Shown: piece after piece, positions 40,301 through 55,050 of the stretch
Numbering within the stretch: the stretch's first letter is position 1
How the letters are laid out: every line of letters starts with the position of its first letter
Assembly: GCF_038502225.1 (NCBI RefSeq)
Contig: NW_027195522.1
Span: forward strand, 1-64,000
Direction: 5' to 3'
DNA from: Cherax quadricarinatus
Lineage: Eukaryota > Arthropoda > Malacostraca > Decapoda > Parastacidae
DNA length: 64,000 nt
The notes under the pieces: generated by a model
What the model was told of the DNA's origin: nothing
The model's input: only the letters and a program-made list of their open reading frames with translations
The model's database searches: none
Program-made: the position numbers and the translations under genes

Positions 40301-42080
40301 GGATTGATTTACTGCGCTGTTTATGGTATTTTTGTTACTGTACGCTGTTGTATGGACTTTGTGTTACTGACTGCTTTTTATGGGGTTTTGTTTTTCTGTC
40401 TGCTGTTTTTATGGTGTTCTGTACTGGTTGTAGGGATTTGTGTTACTGTACTGTTTTATGGTATTTGTGTTCTGTATTTCTGTTGTATGGGACTTTGTGT
40501 TACTGTACTGCTGTTGTATGGACGTGTGTTACTGTCTGCTGTTTTTGTACTTGTGTGTTACTGTACTGTGTTTTGGTAATTTTTTTACTGTACTGCTTTT
40601 TATGGTACTTGTGTGTTACTGTACTGCGTTGTATGGGCGGGGTTTCTTGCTGTGTATGGTACTTGAGTTTACTTACCCGTTGTATGGTATTGAGTGTTTG
40701 TATTTTTGTATGGTATTTTTGTTCTTTTCTGCTTTGTATGGTCTTGGTGTTACTGTACTGCCGTTGTATGGAACTTGGGGTGTTACTGTATTGTTCTGTG
40801 TTCTTTGTGTTACTGACTGCTGTTGTATGTCTTTTGTTATGTCTGCTGTTGATGGTCTTTTGTTTCTTATGCTGTTGTATGGGATTTTCGTTCTGCTGTT
40901 TTAGGACTTGTGTGTTTGTTTGTTCTGTTACTTTGGGGTTACATTGTTTTTTACTTGTGTGTTCTGTATTTTCTGTGTTTTGTTTGTTACTGTACTGTTT
41001 TGTGTTACTGTACTACCGTTGTATGGTACTTGTGTGTTACTGTATTGTTCTGTGTTACTTTTGTGTTACTGTATTGTTCTGTGTTACTTGTGTGTTACTG
41101 TACTGCTGTTGTATGGTACTTGAGTGTTTCTGTATTGTTTTGTGTTACTTGTGTGTTACTGTACTGCTGTTGTATGGTACTAGTGTGTTACTGTTCTGCT
41201 GTTGTATGGTACTTGTGTGTTACTGTTCTGCTGTTGTATGGTACTTGTGTGTTACTGTTCTGCTGTTGTATGGTACTTGTGTGTTACTGTTCTGCTGTTG
41301 TATGGGACTTGGGTGTTACTGTATTGCTGTTGTATGGTACTTGTGTGTTACTGTACTGCTGTTGTATGGTACTTGAGTGTTTATGTATTGTTCTGTGTTA
41401 TCTGTGTGTTACTGTTCTGCTGTTGTATGGTACTTGAGTGTTACTGAATTGTTCTGTGTTACTTGTGTGTTACTGTACTGCTGTTGTATGGTACTTGAGT
41501 GTTTCTGTATTGTTCTGTGTTACTTGTGTGTTACTGTGCTGCTGTTGTGTGGTACTTGTGTGTTACTGTATTGTTCTGTGTTACTTGTGTGTTACTGTTC
41601 TGCTGTTGCATGGTACTTGTGTGTTACTGTATTGTTCTGTGTTACTTGTGTGTTACTGTTCTGCTGTTGCATGGTACTTGTGTGTTACTGTATTGTTCTG
41701 TGTTACTTGTGTGTTACTGTATTGTTCTGTGTTACTTGTGTGTTACTGTTCTGCTGTTGTATGGTACTTGAGTGTTTCTGTATTGTTCTGTGTTACCTGT
41801 GTTTTACTGTATTGTTCTGTGTTACTTGAGTGTTTCTGTATTGTTCTGTGTTACTTGTGTGTTTCTGTGTTGTTCTGTGTTACTTGTGTGTTACTGTACT
41901 GCTGTTGTATGGTACTTGAGTGTTTCTGTATTGTTCTGTGTTACTTGTGTGTTACTGTACTGCTGTTGTATGGTACTTGAGTGTTTCTGTATTGTTCTGT
42001 GTTACTTGTGTGTTACTGTACTGCTGTTGTATGGTACTTGAGTGTTTCTGTGTTGTTCTGTGTTACTTGTGTGTTACTGT
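37326..42080. repeat. Tandem array, 32-bp unit with a 29-bp variant
   Basis: The 32-bp unit contains TGTTACTGTACTGCTGTTG and TATGGTACTTG. From about 40,940 to 42,080 it is interleaved with a 29-bp type containing TGTATTGTTCTGTGTTACTT. Left of about 40,950 nearly every unit has missing bases; right of it units are almost identical to each other. False frames of up to 376 codons (Cys/Val/Leu/Tyr-rich) cross it on plus. Confidence 0.95.
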
Positions 42081-43599
42081 ACACATGTCTGTACAGTAAT
42101 ACTGTTTTTATGAATTACTGAAGTGATTTTGTTTTTTATTATACTGTTGTGGTTTAACAGCATGTTACTGTACTGTTATAACATATTAGTGGACTGTTTG
42201 ATGATATTAGTGTACTGTTACAACATATTAATGTACTGATTTAGTATATTACAGTAATGTTTTTGTATGATTCCGTACTGTTGTTGTGTGTTGGATTACC
42301 GTTGGTTTTTGTTAACGTGTTGTTGTTCTGTGTTTCTGCGTTGTATTTTGTGGTTTACTCTACCATTTTTATTAGTTACTTTATTGTTTTTACTTTTTAC
42401 TTTACTCTTCTTCTATGTTGCCATAATTGTATGTTGATATAGTGTTGCTTTATGTTGGTGAACTTTTCTGCCAGACCTTCCTTAACTAAGTCTCCTAAGT
42501 TGACATTAATATCTCCGGAAACAATTATGTTGATTCAGAATTCACAAAATATTCACTGAATACATCTCAGTATCTACAGTCTTCTCTCTTCCACACTTAT
42601 CTCCACTATATGAATTAATACAAATATTGCTATAAACAACACACACACAATAAAATAATAACTCTCTGGTAATACAGTTGAGCATCATGGTAGCCTCGAT
42701 CTGTTGGCAAAAAAGATATCAACAGGCGATTAAGGTACTTGGCAAATTCGCCTCTTTGTTAATATCTTCTGTACTGTTGTTTTATTACATGTTGCTGTAC
42801 TGTACATTTGCAACCCTGGCAACAGCAGCAACAACAACAACAATGTCTTTTGTAACAATTTTTGCTAAGCTATGTTCGTCCACACATTCCCTTCCCTTTT
42901 TAATTTATGTCTGTCTGTTATTACATAAATTTTGTGTTCCCATCACTGTGTCAGTCACAGTTCTGTCATATATATTGTCTGCTATACTGTCTAGTTTACT
43001 TAAAAAATAATTTATAACTATACTGAATCCTGGTTTTTTGAACAATATTATAAGTGAAGGAAGACATGAAAGTTAGACTTGCTAAGAAACATCACAATGA
43101 AAATGTTTTAGTTATTCTTGTCTGTTTAAAAATAAAAGAAAAAAAATATAAAATCTTCACGTTTCATTTTAGTTTTTGTAAATAACTTATACAGTAATGT
43201 AAAATTCAGAATACAGTCATGTAGGTAGAGATAATAACTTGAAAAACATAAATGTTGCTCATAATGAAATAAATAAAAATACATTTGATTATACTCGAGT
43301 TTTTATTAAATTTATTTCAAAAAATTATTTTTAATAATAATCTTATTAAAACCTTAGTGTTTCCTCTAATAAGTAATTAACTATCATTTAGTAATTGTCT
43401 ATATTATATTAATTATATTCATGGTGCTATATTTTCTGGATATTATAATTAATGTTAAAGTTAATAGTAGTTGTTGTACTTACAAACTTCTTCCTGAAGT
43501 TCACAATCATCCTTTAAGACAATATTTGTAAAGAAATATTTCATGCATTCATTTTATCCACTATTTCTTCTACAACTTAATTCTTTAGACTTCGTACCA
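42081..43599. other. Array margin and AT-rich intergenic sequence
   Basis: From 42,081 to about 42,340 scattered TTACTGTACTGTTATAACA-like pieces look like a decayed margin of the preceding array. The rest is AT-rich. A hydrophobic frame at 42,687-43,010 (first ATG at 42,687) has no recognisable motif and I do not call it a gene. Confidence 0.5.
42420..42548 (-). pseudogene. Possible LINE endonuclease-domain scrap
   Basis: Read on minus, about 42 codons without a stop contain IIVSGDINVNLGDLVKEGL. A hydrophobic run followed by GDxN is typical of the apurinic-like endonuclease domain of LINEs, which nicks the target DNA. It is short, no other endonuclease motif is visible nearby, and chance is possible. 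Confidence 0.25.
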
Positions 43600-44064
43600 C
43601 TGATAAGAGAATAAGAATGATGGAGCACTGCAGCAGGCCTACTGGCCCATACCAGGCAGGACCATCTCAAAACCAACCATTCCAACCTTCATATTTCTCC
43701 AAGCTAACAAACCTTTCACACTCCTTTACTGATCTAACATATTTTTAAATTTCCCGAAGGTTTTATCCCTTATGACCCAACTTGGTAGATTGTTACGCTC
43801 ATCCACAACTCTGAAAAACCTGTACTTTCCTACGTTCTTTCTAATTCTAAATTTATTAAATTTATATTCGTTATTTCGAGTTCTTTCTAGATTCATTTTC
43901 CTCGGAACTTTATTTATATTGCCTTTGTTTATGTTTCCACGTAAATACCTAAAGTTATCTCCTCTCAAGGCTCTCAGTCTGTCCTCGTATGTAAAATGCT
44001 GCATATTATTAATGTTCTCCACTGCATTTACATCTGTTCTCTAGTATGGCGACCACAACTGAGC

Positions 44065-44540
44065 TGGTTAATATAAGTGAGTGTTGATAAATAGTTCAGA
44101 GAACCGACAAGTTGATAAATTAAACACATGTGCAACACGTGGGTATCGTTATTGTGGAAATGTCCCGCCACTCAGTGGTTTCATCAGTCCAATACAAAGA
44201 AGAAGAATAGTGAGGATCAGAAGGAGTTTCAGGCAATCAGTCCCTCAGCCTGGAGTCAATGTAATCAGTCCATCAGTCTTGAAAAGAATATTGAATATGC
44301 GCGAAGAAGGGACTTATATACATCAGACATATAGCACTATATAAGAACCTTCTTCGCGCATATTCTGTATTCTTTTCAATATTGATGGACTGATTACATT
44401 GACTACAGACTGAAGGACTGATTACCTAAAACTCCTTCGGATCTTCACCATTCTTCTCTGTATTGGACTGATGAAGCTGCTGTGTGACGAAATGTTTTCA
44501 CAGTAAGGATACCGAAGTGTTGCACATGTGTCTAATTTAT
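44065..44540. mobile_element. Fold-back element inserted in the LINE fragment
   Basis: Two imperfect inverted arms, about 44,113-44,320 and 44,343-44,540, fold on each other. The inner ends are an 18-bp perfect pair (44,293-44,310 against 44,348-44,365). Both outer ends carry the core box ACACATGTGCAACA. The left end has an extra 48 bp in which GTTGATAAAT occurs twice, 28 bp apart. Removing 44,065-44,540 brings HIEY and AQLWSP of the LINE back next to each other in frame, which fixes the borders to within a base. There is no target duplication longer than 1 bp. It encodes no protein, so it is non-autonomous. Confidence 0.75.
44461..44509 (+). ncRNA. Hammerhead-ribozyme-like core in right arm of the fold-back element
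   Basis: Visible on plus: ATTGGA then CTGATGA (44,468-44,474), a 14-base insert, then GAAA (44,489-44,492), then TGTTTTCAC. CUGANGA and GAAA are the two conserved core strings of hammerhead ribozymes. UGGA before the core can pair with UUCA after it (one G-U pair) to start helix I. Helix II is weak here. In the left arm, on minus, CTGATGA is kept (44,187-44,181) and helix II is better, but GAAA has become GGGA. Each arm therefore looks broken at a different place. Activity is untested. Confidence 0.4.
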
Positions 44541-44760
44541 CATACTCTATGTGAGATCTTACTAGTGATGTATAGAGTTGTAAAGTAACTTTTGAACTCA
44601 TATTACTTAAACTTTCTACTATAAATCCAAGTAATCTGATAAACGTATTGCACACATTAGGCATCGTTGTCTTAACTTCAGATTTCTGCGTACAATAACT
44701 CCCATAATGGAGGTTTATCAGAGACATTAACAATAAGACGTGTTATCCAGGCTTCAGAAT

Positions 44761-45634
44761 TGTCTGCCAAAATTCTTTTTGTCGTAAGATCAGGTCTCCC
44801 GAATTGCGAGATTATTTTCCCAAAGAGTTTTTGTTTAATGTTTGTGATGGTCATTGCTGTTTATGTTAACAAGAAAATGGTGAAAGAAACAAAGCTATAA
44901 AAGAATTAAGAGAGAAAGTTTTATTAAATAATTTATTTACTTAGGGTAATTCACTACATTTCTAACGAGCATTCACAAGAGTTTCGTCTTAGTTTCATGC
45001 ACAACTTTACATTTTACTTTGAAGGTCTTTCGATTACTATAACGGGTATATTTTGATAGGGAACACTAGTATGCATACTACTGATGATAATGTAATGATA
45101 GTGACTGCAACCCAGCTGGAAATTAATCCTTAATATTTGAAACTTCTATACCCACTGAACCCACAGTGACGTCACTGCTGTTGGAAGACCTGAAACAACC
45201 GTCGCTACTAAATTAACAGTGATCTCAGCTTTATTTAGGAAAACATTAAAACTGTCGTAACTACTGAAACATTATACAGAAACTTATTCTGTATAATTAT
45301 AAAGCGTCATTCATTACATCTTTTTTTCTGGTAAACAGACAAGAATAACTAACTACATAAATGCTTTGTTGTGAAGCACATGACTTATGTACAGAAAAAC
45401 AAGATATCACTGCATAAAACAGCAATATAGAAGATAGTAACAATGCAACAAAATAGCCAGGTTGTGGGAATGGCTGACAAAATCTTTTTTGTCAGCAGAA
45501 CAAGACTATGATGGACGACTTTATTTTCATAGTGTTACTAATATTTGTTGTGCACTGCAGATAACGATAAATATATTACAACTGTATAATGGAGGTAAGT
45601 GTAGATGAGAAAACTAGATCCTGGGAGATGCTGA
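44761..45634. other. Intergenic sequence
   Basis: No gene is recognised. A perfect 9-bp hairpin, CTGACAAAA with a TCTT loop, lies at 45,474-45,495, with a looser relative near 44,766-44,787. Confidence 0.5.
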
Positions 45635-46016
45635 GTGAATGTGTTGGCAACCTTAGTCATGGTGTGACATGAATGTGTTGGCGACCTTAGTCATGGTGTG
45701 ACATGAATGTGTTGGCAACCTTAGTCATGGTGTGACATGAATGTGTTGGCAACCTTAGTCATGGTGTGACATGAATGTGTTGGCGACCTTAGTCATGGTG
45801 TGACATGAATGTGTTGGGAACCTTAGTCTTGGTGTGACATGAATGTGTTGGCGACCTTAGTCATGGTGTGACATGAATGTGTTGGGAACCTTAGTCTTGG
45901 TGTGACATGAATGTGTTGGCAACCTTAGTCATGGTGTGACATGAATGTGTTGGCAACCTTAGTCATGGTGTGACATGAATGTGTTGGCAACCCTAGTCAT
46001 GGTGTGACATGAATGT
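45635..46016. repeat. Tandem array, 34-bp unit
   Basis: About 11 nearly identical units containing GAATGTGTTGGCAACCTTAG and TCATGGTGTGACAT. Variants are GGCGACC, GGGAACC and GTCTTGG, of which GGGAACC and GTCTTGG occur together in the same units. No coding signal. Confidence 0.97.
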
Positions 46017-46104
46017 CAATATTGGAGACACTGTTGTGGGAGTTACAGTGGGAAAGTTTGCTGTTCTTCTTGCCAATAACAATATGCAACCTTCAACTTA
46101 CCTC

Positions 46105-46212
46105 AACAATACAACAAGCATGTCAACATGTAACAAGCATGTCAACATGTAACAAGCATGTCAACATGTAACAAGCATGTAAACATGCAACAAGCATGTC
46201 AGCATGCAACAA
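46105..46212. repeat. Tandem array, 19-bp unit
   Basis: About six units of AACAAGCATGTCAACATGT with single-base variants (GTAAACATGC, GTCAGCATGC). Confidence 0.93.
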
Positions 46213-46278
46213 CTGTAAATACACACAAAAAATTAAAGCCACAATGAAGAACTGTAAATTAATATACAATAAGTGTAG

Positions 46279-46283
<5 letters not shown>

Positions 46284-46352
<69 letters not shown>
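46284..46352. repeat. TG microsatellite, 3' tail of LINE copy 4
   Basis: (TG)n of 69 bp; in the sense of the minus-strand LINE it is an (AC)n tail. Confidence 0.97.
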
Positions 46353-47592
<1,240 letters not shown>

Positions 47593-48520
47593 AAGGCTTA
47601 CTCAGCCCTGTAACAACTTCAGACAGTATTACCAAGGCTGGCTCCTCCTCAGGAAAATTAATGAATTGAAAAAGAAATAATAATTCACAAAGATAAAGAC
47701 TTTATTATTTATTAATGCAAAGATAAAACATTGAAATACGAAAGGTGTATCCAACTTGAAAGAAAAATGAAAAATGAAATGAAAAATTGCCATGTGAATT
47801 CAACGCTAATATGTACAAGTAAACTGTGGTGTCTGGTTGATGTTGACACCGTCTTGTAGAAATTGTAGCCGTTGATGATGTGGGGGGGGGGGTCACAAGT
47901 GTTGAGTGACAACCCAACGACTAGTTCTTCACAGAGTCTATAGCCATGAATAGTCTGTCCAGATGATTCCGGTTCTTCACCACTACAAAGATGAGAGGCA
48001 GTATCCTGTGCTCAACTACAATTAATCAGGTAGGTAGATCAAACAGTGATGTCTCAGGACCTGATTCAGTCCGTCTCCTTCAACACTTCTCGTTGGTTGG
48101 CAGGTTACCCGATCTGTCATTCCAAGCTGGAAAGAGAGACAGGTTACCCACTGCTTAAGAAATCACTCTCCATGATAAGTGCAAGATACTTAAAAAAGGT
48201 GGTGATTATCTAAAAGTCTCATGGGGAGCTTAAAACTGAAAGGACAAAGTTTATTATTGGTCAAAAGTGAAGCTTTCAGCCAATATCCACTAGAATAGGA
48301 GCAGAGGCTTTTACTTACAGTTGTGCTGGGAGCTGTGAGTCGAGTGATTACTGTTTGGCCGGAGCCCCACACGTCACCTTTCGGGGTGGAGAGAAAAGCG
48401 GGAGGGGATGGGGGATAGCGGGAGCTAGACTGACCCTACCATGACAAGCAGCCGGCAATCAAACTATCGTTACCATATACTCGCTCGCTACTCCTATCTG
48501 TTGAACTTTTCCCTCACAGC
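47593..48520. other. Intergenic sequence between two LINE copies
   Basis: No gene is recognised. A 10-base G run lies at 47,882-47,891. Two overlapping frames at 47,705-47,917 minus have no motif. The stretch could be an LTR or other element end, but nothing here proves it. Confidence 0.4.
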
Positions 48521-48542
48521 GTGTGTGTGTGTGTGTGTGTGT
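48521..48542. repeat. TG microsatellite, 3' tail of LINE copy 5
   Basis: (TG)n of 22 bp, the shortest of the LINE-associated tracts; (AC)n in LINE sense. Confidence 0.95.
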
Positions 48543-50838
<2,296 letters not shown>

Positions 50839-51689
50839 TCATATATATTTTTTTCGCAGTTTTCAATACTTCGTTATTTTGATTTCAGTGTTTGGAATTT
50901 TGCGTTTAACCAGTGACCTTATTGACCTTCACCATTTGTTTTACATTCAATCTTTCATCACCAACAATCCATTTTCACAGTGACATGGGAAGCTTCCCCA
51001 CTACCAGCTGTACAATTACTGCTTTAACTTGCAGCTACACTACATGCTCACATGCATTTTTTCAGCATTTTTTTTTCGCTGGAAGGACAGACAGAAAATC
51101 ACTAATTGTTTGGAGCTCACGCATAAGCACATATATGACCTTATTAACACAAGAACCGAGAATGCAATGACCACAAAGAGATGCAATGATCTCTCTGATA
51201 TACTTAGTAACAAAAGATATTCTTATATATAATAACACCAAAGATATAAATATCACACTGTTATACATAGTAGCAGCAGAACTGAGAGGATCATAGTGTT
51301 ATTCATAGTAACACCAGAGATACAAAGATTACGTTGTTAAACATAGTAATACCAGAGATAGAGTGATCACATTGTTGTACATTGTAACACCAGAGATAGA
51401 GTAATCAAGTTGTTATACATAGTAACACCAGATACAATGATCACGCTCTTATACACAACAAAAACATAAAAAATTAAACAAACATAACACATAAAAGGAT
51501 CAGATGTAAAACAGATAACCTGGCTGAACCAGGTTTACAGGGATACAATGATCACATGTAATAACATAGCAGGACACACACATTACGTTGTGACCTCCCC
51601 TCTTATTATATCTACCTTCATATATTGATATTATAACACTTGTTTTGTAATATCATATATGGGCAGTGTTCTATAGAGTTGCCCTCACA
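50839..51689. other. Intergenic sequence with left copy of a duplicated flank
   Basis: From about 51,225 to 51,450 the phrase TTATACATAGTAACACCAGA and ATACAAAGATCACG-like pieces recur about five times at 40-45 bp. At 51,617-51,680 is a box with AATATCATATATGGGCAG-like sequence. Both items recur in the same order and strand at 55,205-55,330 and 55,541-55,600, on the other side of the large array. No gene is recognised. Confidence 0.6.
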
Positions 51690-52384
51690 ACACATACACT
51701 CATCACTCATTAACACTGTTATAACGTGTTCCTCACTCACATACACTAACACTGTTATAATGTGTTCACTCACACACTCAGCACTAACACTGTTATGTGT
51801 TCTTCACTCACACACTCAGTACTAACACTGTTATAATGTGTTCTTCACTCACACACTCAGCACTAACACTGTTATAATGTGTTCTTCACTCACACACTCA
51901 GCACTAACACTGTTATAATGTGTTCTTCACTCACACACTCAGCACTAACACTGTTATAATGTGTTCTTCACTCACACACTCAGTACTAACACTGTTATAA
52001 TGTGTTCTTCACTCACACACTCAGCACTAACACTGTTATAATGTGTTCTTCACTCACACACTCAGTACTAACACTGTTATAATGTGTTCTTCACTCACAC
52101 ACTCAGTACTAACACTGTTATAATGTGTTCTTCACTCACACACTCAGTACTAACACTGTTATAATGTGTTCTTCACTCACACACTCAGTACTAACACTGT
52201 TATAATGTGTTCTTCACTCACACACTCAGCACTAACACTGTTATAATGTGTTCTTCACTCACACACTCAGTACTAACACTGTTATAATGTGTTCTTCACT
52301 CACACACACTCAGCACTAACACTGTTATAATGTGTTCTTCATTCACACACACACACTCAGCACTAACAATGTTATAATGTGTTC

Positions 52385-52417
<33 letters not shown>

Positions 52418-55050
52418 TAACACTGTTATAATGTGTTCTTTCACTAACACACACACACACTCAGCACTAACACTGTTATAACACACACACACACACACAC
52501 TCAGCACTAACACTGTTATAATGTGTTCTACAATCACACACACTCTCAGCTCTAACACTTATGTGTTCTTCACACACGCTCAGCACTAACACTGTTATAG
52601 TGTGTTCTTCACTCACACACTCAGTACTAACACTGTTATAATGTGTTCTTCACTCACACACACACTCAGCACTAACACTGTTATAATGTGTTCTTCACTC
52701 ACACACAAACACACACACACACACACTCAGCACTAACACTGTTATAATGTGTTCTTCACACACACCCTCAACACTAACACTGTTATAATGTGTTCTTCAC
52801 TCACACACTCAGCACTAACACTGTTATAATGTGTTCTTCACACACACACTCAGCACTAACACTGTTATAATGTGTTCTTCACTCACACACACTCTCAGCA
52901 CTAAGACTGTTATAATGTGTTCTTCACACACACACACTCGGCACTAACACTGTTATAATGTGTTCTTCACTCACACACACTCTCAGCACTAAGACTGTCA
53001 TAAAGTGTTCTTCACACACACACTCAGCACTAACACTGTTATAATGTGTTCTTCACTCACACACTCAGTACTAACACTGTTATAATGTGTTCTTCACTCA
53101 CACACTCAGTACTAACACTGTTATAATGTGTTCTTCACTCACACACTCAGTACTAACACTGTTATAATGTGTTCTTCACTCACACACTCAGTACTAACAC
53201 TGTTATAATGTGTTCTTCACTCACACACTCAGTACTAACACTGTTATAATGTGTTCTTCACTCACACACTCAGCACTAACACTGTTATAATGTGTTCTTC
53301 ACTCACACACTCAGTACTAACACTGTTATAATGTGTTCTTCACTCACACACTCAGTACTAACACTGTTATAATGTGTTCTACACTCACACACTCAGTACT
53401 AACACTGTTATAATGTGTTCTTCACTGACACTTACTAACACTGTGTTCTTCACTCACACACTCAGCACTAACACTGTTATAATGTGTTCTTCACTCACAC
53501 ACTCAGTACTAACACTGTTATAATGTGTTCTTCACTCACACATACTCAGCACTGACACTGTTATAAACTGTTCTTCACTCACACACTCAGTACTAACACT
53601 GTTATAATGTGTTCTACACTCACACACTCAATACTAACACTGTTATAATGTGTTCTTCACTCACACTCAGCACTAACGCTGTTATAATGTGTTCTTCACT
53701 CACACTCAGCACTAACACTGTTATAATGTGTTCTTCACTCACACACTCAGTACTAACACTGTTATAATGTGTTCTTCACTCACACACTAAATACTAACAC
53801 TGTTATAATGTGTTCTTCACTCACACTCCACACACACACTCAGCACTAACACTGTTATAATATGTTCTTCACTTACACACTCAGCACTAACACTGTTATA
53901 ATATGTTCTTCACTTACACACTCAGCACTAACACTGTTATAATATGTTCTTCACTCACACACTCAACACTAACACTGTTATAATGTGTTCTTCACTCACA
54001 CACTCAGCACTAACACTGTTATAATGTGTTCTTCACTCACACACTCAGCACTAACACTGTTATAATGTGTTCTTCACTCACACACTCAGCACTAACACTG
54101 TTATAATATGTTCTTCACTCATACACTCAGCACTAACACTGTTATAATGTGTTCTATACTCACACACTCAGCACTAACACTGTTATGATGTGTTGTACAC
54201 TCAAACACTCAGTAATAACACTGTTATAATGTGTTCTTCACCCTCACACACAGTACTAACACTGTTATAATGTGTTCTTCACTCACACACTCAGTACTTA
54301 CACTGTTATAAAGTGTCCTTCACTCACACACACACACACTCAGTACTAGCACTGTTATAATGTGTTCTTCACTCACACACTCAGTACTAACACTGTTATA
54401 ATGTGTTCTTCACTCACACACTCAGTACTAACACTGTTATAATGTGTTCTTCACTCACACACTCAGTACTAACACTGTTATAATGTGTTCTTCACTCACA
54501 CACTCAGTACTAACACTGTTATAATGTGTTCTTCACTCACACACTCAGTACTAACACTGTTATAATGTGTTCTTCACTCACACAATCAGTACTAACACTG
54601 TTATAATGTGTTCTTCACTCACACACTCAGCACTAACACTGTTATAATGTGTTCTTCACTCACACAATCAGTACTAACACTGTTATAATATGTTCTTCAC
54701 TCACACACTCAGCACTAACACTGTTATAATGTGTTCTTCACTCACACACTCAGCACTAACACTGTTATAATGTGTTCTTCACTCACACACTCAGTACTAA
54801 CACTGTTATAATGTGTTCTTCACTCACACACTCAGTACTAACACTGTTATAATGTGTTCTTCACTCACACACTCAGTACTAACACTGTTATAATGTGTTC
54901 TTCACTCACACACTCAGCACTAACACTGTTATAATGTGTTCTTCACTCACACACTCAGCACTAACACTGTTATAATGTGTTCTTCACTCACACACTCAGC
55001 ACTAACACTGTTATAATGTGTTCTTCACTCACAAACTCAGTACCACTATT
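51690..55050. repeat. Tandem array, 41-bp unit
   Basis: About 80 units containing GTTCTTCACTCACACACTCA and CTAACACTGTTATAATGT. The main variant position is AGTACTAAC versus AGCACTAAC, and the two types occur in runs. Between about 52,300 and 52,720 the CACACA part of many units is expanded into short AC microsatellites, so unit length varies there. Period measured as 41 (for example 53,051 to 53,092). No coding signal. Confidence 0.98.

Larger units (their letters stand above)
43600..44760 (-). mobile_element. Older LINE fragment, C-terminal part, split by a later insertion
   Basis: Read on minus, 44,743-44,541 ends in LQLYTSLVRSHIEY, the conserved C-terminal segment of CR1/Jockey-like LINE proteins. 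After a 476-bp foreign segment the homology resumes at 44,064 with AQLWSPY, then, after one small frame change, NAVENINNMQHFTYEDRLRA, and ends with the typical FKN-MLDQ tail near 43,726. The 3' UTR runs to about 43,600. It differs clearly from the five AC-flanked copies and so belongs to another family. The reverse transcriptase catalytic segments are missing (5' truncation). Confidence 0.75.

Noticed and set aside
37326..41980. Cys/Leu/Tyr-rich plus-strand frames up to 376 codons, resembling membrane proteins
   Set aside because: They follow the 32/29-bp array; the hydrophobic look comes from the TGT/TAC/CTG composition of the unit.
42687..43010. 108-codon hydrophobic frame as a possible small membrane protein
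   Set aside because: AT-rich context, no homology I recognise, a Thr-rich stretch from an ACA repeat, and no support from neighbours. Chance is the best explanation.
51690..55050. CRISPR-like direct repeats
   Set aside because: The 41-bp units are contiguous without unique spacers, and the window is clearly eukaryotic. The same applies to the other arrays.
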